The notes: generated from the letters alone by a model not told the origin. Positions 26,101-41,500 are shown, counted from the stretch's first letter. The stretch is DNA of 64,000 bases from Dreissena polymorpha (GCF_020536995.1 NC_068362.1:99534187-99598186); one strand, 5' to 3'. Numbers and translations: made by a program.

Positions 26101-29100
26101 TAAAGTTTAGAGTTTTTCAGAATTTCTAAATCCTGTCAAGTTTAGTGTCGGAGTATTTGGTTCCAGACGCCCCGGGTTCAACGGTTCCAGACGCCCCGGT
26201 CTCAAAGCCAAGAGATGGAACATTTTCTTTTTTAATTCTCATTGTTATTCTAATTATTTCAAACTCGTAAGTATCAAGCAATGTAAATGGAATCCATTTT
26301 AAATGACATGGAGCATAGGAACACGTTAAGCGTGAAGTGTAATATGTATGAAGACGTCAATGCTGTCCGAAACGCTTAAGAATAAATCTTCATCCGACGT
26401 CGTAGAATCATGATGAGTTATCTGAGGTTAACTTCGGACCACGATGATTGGAGAGTAATTACTTGTTCGCAACACTTGGTTTAACATGAAGGTTAATAGA
26501 TATCAGCAGGGCAATGTTGTCCGAAACCCTGAGAAATGGACCAATATATCACCCCTTTGATGCAACAGGTACCACGTCATATTGAAATTAGAAGGTACAT
26601 GGTACCCTTTTGCACCAATAGGGCGATATGATGTCGCACTATTAAGTTGAATGCACTAAGGTTAACTTCGGGCAATGACATGCACGTGTAAAACAAAGAT
26701 AATTCGGTCGTTGACCATACGTAAATTTAACATGTAAGCACATTTGAAATGGTATAAGTAAACGTTTGTATTTTTATGCATTGACATTTGTACTTTACAC
26801 AAAAAAGACCAAAACCTGTCGTTTTAGGATCACCTTTCAATTGTGTCGCGTTCGTGGAAAAGTGACGCTTACGTCGAACCGCTTTCGTTTGTTTTCATGT
26901 AAGCTGGTATATTAAAAAATATTGTATATATTCCATTTCTGCGCACGAGTAAATGGACGTAACTTTTGTTGCTTAAAAGGAATAATAAGTTTGGTTGTCT
27001 CCCTTTCAACAGCACTGTCTATCACTGAAATACCTGTACTAGTTCCTGATTGCATGCCGTAAAACTTACTCACTTACTCTAAACTGTCCCATGCAAAGGT
27101 CAACTTCCTCTTGAACAAGTTTCTCTTTTTAAAACAGAAAGCCTAAATTTCTATTATTTAGTAGATAACATGTTATTTGGTTTGCTACAAACTTTTTTGA
27201 AGTCCTGTCTCTAGGTTAAAATACAACCACGGCCTATGGTCCAATTTTTCATTGTTACAACTTATTACACATTACTGTATTCGGTGTCATACATGGATTA
27301 ATTCATTCGTTCATTCATCCACTGATCCAATCTACCAATTCATTCAACCTATTCATTCATTTAACCAACATATCCATTTATTCAATATATCGATCTATCA
27401 ATTCATCAGTCAATCCATCTGTTATTTTTATCAGTCTATCCGTTCATTTATTCAGTCGTCCCATTCCATTAATAAATCTATCAATTTGTAATGAATTAGG
27501 ATTTATCACTCACTCTTCTTTTGATATTTATTTTTAATCGCATAATCGCATATTCCGATTTATGTTACGCTTTCAGATAGTTTCTAGAGAAACATCAGTG
27601 AATTAAAACTGATATTTCACTGTTTCAAACAGTAAACAATAACACTGAAAATTATCGAAAATTTTCATTATTTTACCGGAACTATTTTGAGATATCTTTG
27701 GTATCCCCATTGTGACCTCCAATAAAAGGCAATTTTACAAAGGGTGACTACTCTGCATAGATGTTTATAAAAACATACGGATTAGCTTCCTTTAAAATTA
27801 CATGTAAAACATTTCGGGCGCCCAACGGGGTATTATATTGCCCGGAACGGAAAAATACAAAAACAATGTTTTGTAAGAATAAAATAAAACGAAAATTTGG
27901 TGGATTTGATGGAATATCGATTTTAATTCACTCATCGTTATAGAAAAAATATATGCTCTATGATCAAACGTGAATTGACATCGATATTTCACCAAATCCA
28001 ACAAATATCGTCTATATCTTCAAATCAGATTTTCAGAATGTGCACCTACATAATTTATTATTGTTAAAGTTCTATTACGAACGAATCGTGTAAGATATTT
28101 ATTTTATTTAGAGCGTCGAAGTTTAGCAACATTTAAGATTTGTGCTATTCATTTTAATCGAACATAATCGACATTACATGTGTGATCAATTTGTTTGTTT
28201 AGACCCAGTGAACAGTGATTGTCGAGGGATCGATTAAGCCATATAAATAATCAGTGTTTACTTTGGCATACTGTCTTGTCACTTGAAAGAATGACAAAAC
28301 TCCCCAAAACATTGAATGTTAAGGCGTTTGGACATGGTTAAGTTATTTGTTTATTTTGTAATGCCACAATGTCGTCTACTGTATCAAAGTCACCGTTCTC
28401 GCCATCGTCATCATTATCATCAGCAGCAGCAGCAACAACAGTTGCAACAGCTGCAGTATCTGTACCATTTTCATCATCAATATCAACATCAGATCAATCA
28501 GCTTCGGCATCCTCTTTATCATCGTCGTTCTTATGTGAATCGCCTTCCGCCTCATAATTGTCATCACAATAACACGGCATCACCATCATTATTCATCGTT
28601 ATTTCTTAAGCATTATTTGTCGCAAAAGATAACACAAATTTTGCAAGGTAAGACAACTAAGCATGTACTCGATTGTTTTGTAATAGATTTAATTCGCTGG
28701 CCAGGTGTGAGATCTAATTAGTGCCTTGAACTAAGCCCCTTTAAACTTTCTTTCTTTAATAAGGAACAGTTGGGTATTAGGGGCCTTACAAAATCTCTCC
28801 GTTACAAATGGGCCAAGATATTATGTTATTAGAAAGATAAATATTCGTCCCATCTCCTCTCTGTGTGTGGTATACCAACACTAAATTTACACTGGGAATG
28901 AGTATGTTTTGAAACCATGACAGATCTCAAGATGTTCAAATAAAAATGCCTATAATGAGGGACATTTAAATGAACTTTTTTCTGATAAGTAGCAAGTATG
29001 ATTGTGATTTTAATCTTGCGTAGTTTACGATTTCTTGATTTTCTACGATGATTAGGGCTACAAAGCGTTTCATCGAAGTTCTTCAAACTTCTTATCTTGT

Positions 29101-30212
29101 GACATTGTGTACACAGACATTAAAATCGTATCTTCCCGAACCTGTATCTGTTTATGACCCTGTGTTATTTCAAACTATAATATAGATCCGTCTTGTGGGT
29201 TATAGATCCGTCTTGTGGGTTATATATATCTGCAAACACCAAAACGCTACACGCACGCGACTTTCCAATGACATAACTATAAAAAAGCATACTTTCTTGG
29301 AAGAAAAAACGTATTCACAAACTTTTCTCCCGGAAATTTATGACTGAAAACCACATAAGCCACATGCCACTTCAATACAAACCATCACAAAAGTCCGTTT
29401 TGCGAAAAAGCCTCTAGTCAACTGCACCTAAATGTTCTAGACGTGACTATGATAGTTAACATAACAAAATTCTTTTCGTAGATTTGAAATTTCAACTCAT
29501 CATTTAAATTCAAAATACAAATTCACAGTAGAACATTGTTTAATTGTATAAAAATGTCATTTAAGATACCAGCAAAAGGCTAAATGCACACATTGATTAT
29601 AAACTTGGGATATTTCGCAATTGGCGCCTGTTCATTTGGGTTTTCTCTACGTAACAAGCGTAACGTCATCTAACGCCGGAACTTCATCTTAAGTAGTAAC
29701 GTTTGGTAGGCGAGTACAACTATACATACACAATTGGTCAGTACACGTTTACTCTGGTAACGTCATCTAACGCCGAAACTTCATCTTAAGTAGTAACATT
29801 TGGTAGGCGAGTACACAATTGGTCAGTACACGTTTACTCTGCATCAGCAGACGATTTATTCCGGAGGAGTCCGGAAATAGCCGATGAATTGAGTACACGT
29901 TGTTTACGGCATGGGTTTGTGACCACCTTGACTCTCTGACATCACAATTTATCAAGGAAAATATGCGCGTTGTAAATCTGACGATGATTAAAGATAGCTT
30001 CTGCTGTTGCTGCGCGTTGTCAGACGTTGTAAGAAGTTGATATATCTGTGTGCGAAATGGGTTTATCCATAATTTGTATTTGTTATAATGTACACATATA
30101 AGATGACTAATATTTACATATTCAAGACGTCATGTATAATTGTCCATCACCTTGATGATGATGATTGTGATGATGATGATGAGGAGGAGGAGGAGTAGGA
30201 TTGTGGTGATGG

Positions 30213-30303
<91 letters not shown>

Positions 30304-33300
30304 AAAGACGCATCAACAGAGCATTTTACCAAATTTGTTCATTTCATATTTCACGTACTATGATTATTCATCTGTTGAGCAATACCATGTGTTTTTGTGT
30401 GTTTTTTTTTGCTGACGACAACGATACATTTTGTAAAGTGCTTCTCATTTAATCAGGTGTGTTATTGTATACTTATGATAGTAATCGCAAAATTAATACC
30501 GTACACACATTTGAAAGGTTTGAAGAACGTTTCATATTTCCGTTTAATGCGTATCCTGTACAGATTTTTTGTTCATCCTTAACGGCTGTGTATTAATATA
30601 ATTTATCACTTTAAAGGTGCATTCACGCGATCGTTTTATAATAGTATTAAATATTGTAGATGGTGACGTTTACAATGTACAAGATTAGTTTTAAAATGAA
30701 TATGTGTTTTTATGGGGATGTTGTCCTGGTTGAGATGGGCGGTAGGTCTTTGTCATACTATCGAAACACAACGTGTGTTAAGGTCCAAGCATGTCAATTG
30801 AAAGCCATTCTTGCCTATCAGACGTCTCTACATCTATAGTTATTCTCCATGTGGCACCGAAGGATGCAGTGGAACACTTCATTGGCATTAATTGCGTTGT
30901 ACTGCTTGCGCACAGGGATTAATCTTGTTTAAATTAGTTTGTTAGAGTCCGTTTATTTCATATACCAGTTTATGTGCTTCAAAATGGATTTATGAGTTTA
31001 ATTGTTATAGATAATTATTTTTTTTCGCTGAATTCGTTATTGTTTAACGCCTGGTGCTAACGCACACCTACTCTTGTTTGCAAACCAAGTAAATATTTGT
31101 CTGCAACTGAATTATACTGGAAACGGAATACATAAGATACTAATTTTTACACGTATTGCCACATACTTTTTCAATCGTTCGATTCAACATCGCAAATTAT
31201 CTCAAAATATAAAATGACATTATCTTAACATTTTGAACTAATTTACAAATGTATGTTACTTCTTCTGTCAATGTTCGTTTACTGTTACAACACAATTTTT
31301 ACCTATGTTGTGAAAAGTTTTGTTTAGTTTTTGGTCGCAATATTTTATCTTCATCGCTTATGTTGAAGTCGTTGTTTCCACGTATATAATAGATGCCGTC
31401 AATATGTAAAACTACATCTATGTGCGACGTTGCCATGTCTGTGCCATAACCCATTTATGCCTAGTGGACTCTTCCATCCTTCTAAATTGGATCAATTTAT
31501 TTCCAAAATAAGGGATGCCTAGTATATTTCTTTATTTAGAATATTTCTTACATAAATTCCTTTAAGCATATGCGGCGTCTCATCTGGGTCTGCGCTGTTT
31601 GCCAAGGCCCTTTTTCTAGACGCTAGGCATAAATGGGTTAATTAATGTACATATTATTTCACATACACCTGATATGTCAAACACTCAGACTAATTTACGT
31701 CATCAGATGCAGTGTAACCTCCAAAACTTACTTGGTCATGGCGGTTAAACACGTGGTATAACATACCCCAATACACGGACTCTAGATGAGAGGTCAATAT
31801 ACGCTCCGTACCCAATACGAGTACTAACTACTTTCAACTTGAAGAAACAGAAAACATTAAGTGAATAAGTATCTATACACTAACAGATACGGTCTTAATA
31901 TACGTCTTAAAGAAACAATAAAATAAAAAGCATACGTTCATTATATACCTTTACAAGTACTTTTGTAAATTTGAATCGGTACACATTTATTTTAAATTTT
32001 GAATAGTAATTGTTAACGATTATCTACCTACTCAACTGAACCTGCTGTTAAGAATGAGTGCAAGTTGGTGTGTGTTATTCGACAATATATGATAGAAAGT
32101 CATTAAATCGTTATAACTGTATACGCGTCAAGGGCTGGTGGTGACTTCTTCATCAGATAGTATGATATGTGCGGATATTTGCCGGTATTCAAGACAACGT
32201 TTATTTAACAATGTGTAGCGTAGATTTGTGCATCAAAGACGTGTGGCGTAATAAACAAATTAGTCAATTAATATGTTTATTCCGCTTGAATTATAACAAT
32301 TCATCCGTATAAACAACATATGGTGTAGTTATACACAGAGTCAGGCAGTAAAACAATTTCAATATTCGAAACTGTTTGGTTTTCAGTATAGTATAATTTT
32401 CCGCCATCAGTAAGCCTGAATGTTCCAATTATATTAACACTCTTCAATCTGCGATATAAATTAAAGAACTTGCATAGAGCTGTATATGACCGTTTCCGTA
32501 GGCTTTATAATATCAGTGGAGTTAATTAACTGGAAAAAATAAATTGTTGAATGCCTTATGTAATTCATTAGTTTATGTTCAATCGTGAACCTTTATCTAG
32601 CCCATATTTAAAGACGCAATGCTATTTTTCAACTGCAGAATTTCGCGTTTTAGAACATATCAATTATCAGTTTCAATGACAAATATTTTGTCAATTTAAT
32701 TATCTTTTATTTAAATCTCCGCACTGCTTTGCCTTTCGAACAGCTTTAATTGAATTTTGGGTTTCACGCAAAAAAAATCATACAAAGCGTGACACGTAAT
32801 TTACTCGATTCACTTGTTGAACGTCTTCTTTAATCGATTCACTGAAGTATAACAATGTCAACATTTGCCCCATTCCCGTATTTTAAGTAAATTCGAAACA
32901 GACCTCGCTGTTAAACGGAATATTTAAAAGGGTGGCCATGTGTTTATTTACTCTATATATGGTTCTAGTGTATTCTAAACATCGTTAGATATAAAATTGA
33001 CAAACGCGCGCGGGAGGGGTTTGATTTCACAGAGTAATAAAATGGTGCAAACTGATCCAAACGATGTCGTGATTTTGAAACAAATTTAATTTCAAACAAT
33101 CTGCTTAGGGCTATCGTCGGACAGTACTTGTTAACGTACAGTTTGTGTTCAAATGTGGACTCACGTGTTACTGTGAACGGATTTTAGATTAATTAATGCA
33201 CGTGGTAGAAATAATCGATTAATTGTTAAGGCTTTCTTGTCTTGGTATACGGTGATGATTTATGCAAGGAGTTTGTGTCAGCGGAGATAAGAGGATGATA

Positions 33301-36300
33301 ATTTAGAGACAACTTGGATGGGCACGAAGTTGATTACAACTAACCGGTGGATTGTTGTTCTAAGCGGGCTTGCTTGATCATCGCCTCAAGGTTCGAACGC
33401 AATCTGGCATCTCTTCATTGACCTGCATTTGACCTTCAATGGTTTTCGCCTAACACGTGGGTAAAAAACAACATCGACAAAAAACACCAAACGAAGCGCA
33501 GCGATCCGTGAAGTCTTATATTCATTTTAATTTTTTTTTTTTAATACAAAAATCGGAAAAAGGTTGTATGAAATCTAGGCACACAGTTAAGTTTCAAGTA
33601 GTATTCAGTTCAAGATGTATTCGCGGTATAATAAAGGAAGTAAAATCAACTGTCCTACAATCTGACACTTTCGTACTGCATGTTGTGAGCCGAGTGGAAA
33701 AACCTGATCTTATAAAAGCGGATACAAAAAAGTCCACAAACGAGCTCAATAATATTATTTTCAAACTGAACACCGCCTTTGCGTGTTTCGACACAATAAA
33801 TGACAATTCAGTAGTTTTGCTCTGGGTAGCTCGTGGTGGCATAATAAAACAAATCTTCGTAGAGCGTTCAGCAAATAAACGTTGTACAGCTGTCAATATT
33901 GTCGAATGTTTACACAAGCATTCGAAGATTCTTCAAAAACATTCAAATGAAAAAATGGTACGTCCGTTATCTTGATAAAATATTACAATCTCAAGATCTG
34001 ATTATTTTCTACTCCACGATCTAGTAAGCTACTTGGGTATTCATAGTCATTTACGACTCTGCATACCGTTATCATCATCGAAAGCACGCGTGTAAAAGAC
34101 GGGCCCGGACAGTAGGACCCGAGACCTTTCAGCATACTGATGCAGCTAGACAACTTGGGCGAAACCGACATCTGGGGACTTAAAGACTCGTATACATGGT
34201 GAAATATAAATGCATATCCTTTTATCGGTGTTGAGTAAACACGTTTGGATTTTATACTAACTGACTGCTGAGTGAATCAACATTTGACCATCTTTAAGAA
34301 TGATTTGATTATTTACTGAATAAAAGGTGACGAACATATTAAACATACATATCTGTTTATGAAGGATTGTCTTCGTCGCATCTGTTGTTTTCTGGTTTGG
34401 GATTCTCGGAGACCAGAAAACACTCGCGGCATCGCTCTGGCTCACGGATCAGCTGTATGAAAAGTTTTGTCAAGCCTGATATATCATCGCGATATCAAAG
34501 ACAATCAGTTCCGGTGTCTTGGCAAACAGTCGCAAACAGATTCAGAGTCTAATTTTCGCAATACAAAACGGTTCTACAAGTATACGTCGAACGAATTGGT
34601 GCGGTGTGATATCATTTGTATATACTAGTCTTAACGCTATAGCTTGGAGAGGACTGACCATCATTATTGTTAAACACCAGACGGAACCATCGCCAAGCTG
34701 GAAATAATGCGACTCACGCCGACGCCGACGGCCCTGTCACTGCCGCCGATGCCGTCATTGCAGTCACTCCAGTCCTTACACACACTTCCGGTGTCCTTGT
34801 CGGGATCGGCTGGGGAAACGCTGATCTACTACACGCTCTCTCAACCGCCGCCGACAACACCAAATCTCACAAGTCTCGTCGGCGGTTTCACGCACGCCGG
34901 ATTGCCGCAGCTTAGTCCCTCCATCCGACAAAATGTGACGCCTACGTTGAGCCCCGGCGGCGTGTCGCCTATGAGCCCGGGGCTTAGCCCGACGACGACA
35001 GGCATGGTTCCGGACATTATGCATCTTATTAACTACGGCGATAAAGACATGGGGCTGCTACTGTCTCAAAGGTAATGGTTTCTCTGATGTTGGCATGTCA
35101 TTCGTTTGTTGCTGACTCGGTCGGTGTTACCGATATAGGTTCTTTTATCGCGTCAATATTTCGTAACCTTATAATATGGTATATTGGTGGTCTTCTGATA
35201 TTTTTATTCATATCATCATCAACAGCAGTATAAATATCATCTTCATTATAAGCATCATGCTCAATACTATCAGCATCAACAATAATTGTAGCTTATCGTG
35301 ATTACAGGTACATTACAACCACCTTCATCTAATAATTAATCTTTCTCATCATACATTTTAAATTATCATCGTCATTGTCTCTCTCATCTTAAGTTACCAT
35401 TTTAATCAAACATATTTTGTCGCCACTTCAGGATTCGACGCATCTAGATATATAATATTGATTTTAGATTTAACTTAGTTTGATTTAATGCAGTTGACTT
35501 AATATTGTGTAAGAAATACGAGCCTTAATTGAATCTACCATTCCTGTCTAATGACATTTATCTAACGACCTTTGACGGATTTATCTTCATGTAAGCAAAC
35601 AAACACTATTAAATTGTCATAACATAAAAAAGAGAAGAAAAACACCTTGTTGCACTATAAAATTCATTTAGTGGATTTATCGGATGATGAATTGACAATT
35701 CTGATGGTTTATAGTGCGAATAATTTTATTTGAGTTTATTTTTTAAATTTTAAACTGCACCCATATAGGCCATTAAACTTCAAACAATCTGAAGGCTTTA
35801 TCATGGTAACAAAAATATGGGTCTTCCAATTTCGTAAGGGTATACATAATCACGATGTTTAGGTAACATTATCTACGAGAGTGGGTATTTATCACTTGGC
35901 AAACTTCGCATTATCATAGAATAGAAATTTAAAAATGTCGTCGCTCTGTTCATAGTGTGAACAGACGCTTAAACCCGACTATCTTATCCTGAATGTCAAT
36001 GTCAAACACGAGGAGAAAATGTATATAATTGTTCTTTTAATAATACAGTGTTCTTGTAATGTTATTTTCTTTTTCAACAGCATACGTGATTTTATATCGG
36101 TATTTGTGAGAAACGCTGCAACTTTTTCTTTAATTGATTTGACAATATGAAACACCTCGTCTGAGAACTAATGTCTTATATCGTGCACCCTCGATTTCAG
36201 AATCTCTTGTTTCCAAATGCGTGACTTTGGGTTACATGGTCGTGAGAACGAACGACCTGTAAAAATATAATAATCCTTTTCAGTTCGCTTGTTATCTTAC

Positions 36301-38438
36301 TCATACAGGTGAAATCTAGCAGAACGCAATACATGTTTTGTAATATCATCCGTTTTAGTGATTTAAAAGCTTGTCACTACTAAAAGTCAGTTAATAAAGT
36401 ATGTACAACACGTTAATGAGCAATATTAGCAATTGTGAAGATATACCAGTGCTGGTACATCGATGTTTGTATAATGTATTTGTAGAATTGCAGCCTATTA
36501 CATTTTCAGAATTCATAATTTCATATATTTCTAATCATGCTCTGACAGTTGTGTCATAGATTCACGTTGATCATGGACGGAAATATTGCTGCTTAAAAAA
36601 GTTTTGGATATAATAATGGGGCCTTTTGACGTTTTGGTAAATTGACAAAATTAAAACAAATTGTTTTAGATTCGCTAATTTTCGTTGTAGTTATGATATT
36701 TGTGAGCAGACAGTAATACTGAACATTTACCATGCTCTAAAATATCAATTATATGCATCTTTTGACGTTTTAGAAACCCGAAATTATAAAGCGTTGCAAC
36801 GCGAAACGATTGAATAATTTGGAAAGTTCTGTTGTTGTTATATTGTGGAATACTTAGAGGATTGTTTATATAAACTATAAAATACAAACCCATTGTAATA
36901 GCCCGGATGGCCGAGTGGTCTAAGCGTTGGTCTTTTACTCAAGGGGTCAGTGGTTCGAGCCCAGTTGAGGGTTACTTTTTTATTTCGTTAATTTTATTCT
37001 TGTTAATTACTGGAGCTTTTTAGATCCAATTTTCATATTTATCAATATAAAGCATTTAATGACAAACTGCAATACATGTTTAAGACTAAATTGAAGTCAA
37101 CAGACGGTAAGCTTTTTTAAGGATCATTGGTTTTTCTTCCTACTATATATATCAAAAATGGAACACTCTTAAATTGTACATGATACCATTCATTTCTCAT
37201 AGTACATGTCCCTGTTCTGTAAGAACAGTTAAAGTCTCTATAGCGCTCAAAATCAACGAAAATTTCGTAAAGTACTTCGTAAAATAAAGTTAACACCTAA
37301 ACAATCAGTGTTCATTGTAGCAATAGCCAAAATTTCAACGCTAGATGTGGTATGATTACATAGATTTTTGTAGATACAAAATGCCCGTTTTTATTTATTT
37401 ATGACACAATAAATTCCATTTTAATTTCCCGCGAATACATCTATTTATACGACACACGAACACCATGTTAGTGTTCATGTGTCGTATAAATAGATATCGT
37501 TGTGGGAAATTAAAATGGAAAAACAACGAGCATTTTGTATCTACAAACATCTATTTTACCAGACCACATCTGGCGTTAAAATTATGGCAATTTCCATAAG
37601 GGACATTGATTTTTAATTAGTTTAGTTTATTTTACAAAATATTGTACGAAATTTTCGTTGATTTTGAGTAGTAATGTTACTTTAATTTAAAACATTTCTC
37701 AACACATACCTGCACTTTTAGTACATGCTTAAATTCTTACGAAACGGTTTCTAAGCAATTACCGACAATCGGTACAATTCGGAAACATCGTCTAGCTCAG
37801 CCTTCCGCGCTACTTAAATGTTAACTATGTTTGCATATACAAATGGTACCTTTTGATACCGAATACGATACAATAGCATGGCCACGCATGGATACACGAC
37901 TAAATAAGGGATACCAAATACGTGCAAAGACATTAATTTAAGCGTTCGCACATTCTGGATGGCGATCGTCGTAAAATTATCAGGTTCCTATCTTCCGCAG
38001 TCAACAGTCCGAATCAAAGTGTTGCACCTAATAATGACTGTTCCAACTGGTCATTAATGGACACCTCGTAAATTTTAAGGCGTTACTTGCATTGATCAGT
38101 GTGACAACCAGTTCACATAAACTTACACTAGTTTCTTGGTCAGCACACGAATGCGATCAGTTTTAAGCTCAATCTGACCGCATTAAATTTTTGCTGTTGA
38201 TTACATTGACGAAAAAACACTTTGATTACAGGTGTCGTACAAAGATGCTTAATTTGCATTTTAATTAAAAATGTCACTGTGTATGCTAATTGGGCTTTAA
38301 GTGCGAAACAAACATTGTCTGCAACCAGCTTCGTTCTGCTTATAATAGTAATCAAGATCGACCGCATGATGATGATGGTGATGATGATGATAATGCTGAT
38401 GGTGGTGGTGGTGATGAAGACGATGATGGTGGTGGTGG

Positions 38439-38502
<64 letters not shown>

Positions 38503-41500
38503 CAATCTCTTACATCAAAGTTTTTAACAATAGCAGTACGCTCAAACACCTTGATTTCAAACACAAGTAGCAGTTCATGTTAAATGTATTTTACTTTTCC
38601 AATTGGGTTCGTTATCAAAAAAGGACAATCATTCGAGGGTTACACTGCCGCTGAACAAGTTCAAACTTAAACCAAGAAAACCACAGAGACAGTGAATATG
38701 TATTTATTTTATGGAGAAGCAGATTTTAGTAGCGAGGTTTGCGTAGGACAAAATTTTGGTTGTGCATGTTTGATCTTTAGTCCTTGTACAAATATTTCAA
38801 CCGATTAATATTTGCACGGGTACTCGATTGAAGCATGTATTGTAAATCCGGTTGAATACTTGTACATCTCTGTGTACATTAAATCTCATTACTGATTTAC
38901 AGCGTCTTTCAGATTACAAATCATCGTAAATTACACTCTTCGGTATATGTGCTTGCAATGTAAAAATATGAAGTTTGGAATATCAACAATTCAAAACACA
39001 CTTTAGCTTCTGTTTATGGTACTTATTACTTGGTACTTATAACTTTAAAAAATCTATTACACGCGTATATGATATAAAAAAGACTTAACCAAACCATCGC
39101 AGTGCAATTCAAAAATGTAGTTGACCTTTACTCTAAAATAAAGTATACCAGTTAGTCGATGCACTTTGTTTCACTTTATTTACCAAACCGACTGTCAACC
39201 ATATAAGCAAAACCGATGAATTGGTCAAACTAACCGCAGCGTATAGACATTTTAAACGAGTATACAATTAACAGAGCCACATATAAGATTCTAAGGGTAC
39301 CTTACCTGCTGAAGCTTGTGTTTAATGATAATTTACACCCTGACAATCAGCTTTGATGTGTATTTGGGATGTGTTTGTGGTACTTTCTGTGATACGGACA
39401 AAATTGGGCGTAAAATGATTTTTTATCCATAATATACATGTAATTATGATGAACAACTAGAAGTGTTCATTTAATAACATTTAAAAAACATTGTTTTGAC
39501 AAAATTCAATGTTGACCTTCCATAATGTTCCAATGGGTACGTCCATCACATATTTATAAGATTGAAAATAATATTTGCAAAATGGTATTAAATAAAATAT
39601 CTGCATTATCTGATCTTTATTTAATGCTTTAACTTTTAGAGTACCAGATTGAGTAGTTCGAATATGTTACATACGTGGAACACGAAGAACACGTGCTTTG
39701 GTTGTATACAGTGATAATCCTTATTTTTTACATGGATATAACTTGGACGCAAATATCTGTGCATAAATTCCATGACAGAAATGTCACGACTCTCTTAACA
39801 ATGCATTTAAGAGCAATAATCTATAGTATGTTGCCCAAAAAATGATTATATTGTCAAATCGATCGAATTACATTATATATAGTTGTGGTATTTGTAACAT
39901 AATTGATGTAATGATGTTGATAAACTGAACAGTGTAACAAAATTACTAATTTTATTTTGTGTAAGCAATATGGCAAGAAGTTGTTTCAACAAGAGATCGT
40001 TGTTTTTCATAACAAGGTATTAATAGTCGAGATGTACAACCGCTCTTCACAAAGATACGACCACAAGATAGTTTCGAACGCGATAACATTTACTCAAGAT
40101 ACGTCTCGCTGTTTCAAGGACCGCATAGCTTATTTAAACAAACCACTTGAATAATGAAAACTACGGATGATTTGGGACCAAATATGGCCTCTTGTGGAGG
40201 CATATATCACTTGGGGTACATACTTACTGCTTGTATCAAGAACACCATCAAAAACTGGTTAAAGCGACTGTAACACTCGCGACCAACATGCAATTTGACC
40301 GAGCTATAAGATGATATCACGCATATCATTATGTTGGTTCTCTTTTTTTTCACCGCATATATAGATGTTACTATTAGTTTGTGTTTTGGTAGGAATTATA
40401 GAGCCCCAATACATTTGGTGATCACGGAATAAACCAACCCGACATGCTTTCAAAACGTGATAACAAACGTGATTAACAGATACATATTTATTTAAAACAC
40501 CTGGTTTCGGGTTACATTTAGCATGATCCTGTTTACGGGCCTGCGAGCGTATGCGAACAATAGTTCGCAAAATGATTCCCACTGTTTTTTTTTTTCCAAA
40601 ATGTATTTAATGCTATAAAAGAACGTACAAAATTGCATTAATATAGTCCATTAAAGTATCATATTTTCCGAGAATGATAACCATATATGAGGGTCAGGAA
40701 ACGGTCATACGATCGTATACGTTCAAACACATCAAGAATTATAAATGTATTAACAGTATGTAACCCCAGCCACAACTCAACCCTACGCCATCCACCCCGA
40801 CCCCTCAAACAAACATCGTCATTTTTTATGGATTCTACTTTCATACTTATGTAGAGAAATTGTTTCACCTTTGTGTATTGTTTTGTTCTCGAAGTGCATC
40901 ATACCGAAGTTCTTTGTCCCTTGGCTATTTCAAACTTCCTGCTTTAATGTATTTTTATTTTTTTTGTAGGTTTATGAGGGCATAACTTGATATATCACAG
41001 TTGACAGGCTTTTATCTTTGAAACAAGATCGATATGAACGCGCCGCGTTCGACCATCTAGACAAAAGCTTTTTCTTTCCAGAATGGCTTATCCGGCGTTT
41101 GTCGTAGATCTTAATGCCTTTCTGACAAGACTATCAAACTAGACATCGCGTCAATACATATTTTGTATTTTTAGATGATCTCTGGGCCAAATTGCCTTAT
41201 TTTCTAACGTAAAAAGATGTTTGAATGTAGTGTGATGCGATTCCTATCATATAATGCTTTCTTCATTTTGTTCCGATTCTTTGTTTGATTGATTTTACAT
41301 TTTATTGAGAGGGAGCGTTTGTAAAATTGTTTTTCCATCTTTTCTGATGTTTGTATTGCTTTGCTAAAGATATTTTGTCTCGTTAATGATTATGCTTTCC
41401 AAAGACGGTTTACGTGTTTTTTATTTGCAACACTTGCATAGCTATACATTGTTGTTCGAGTATTTTTTTATGCGGTTACTACGTCCATTTAGAATCTATT

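Larger units (their letters stand above)
26635..29180. other. Intron, low-complexity tracts only
   Basis: Contains the TTCA tract and the CAT/CAG tract listed separately. Otherwise unique AT-rich sequence with no exon. Confidence 0.45.

Noticed and set aside
36901-36974. Functional tRNA gene
   Set aside because: A and B boxes are good but acceptor, T and anticodon stems carry mismatches, so I list it only as tRNA-like.
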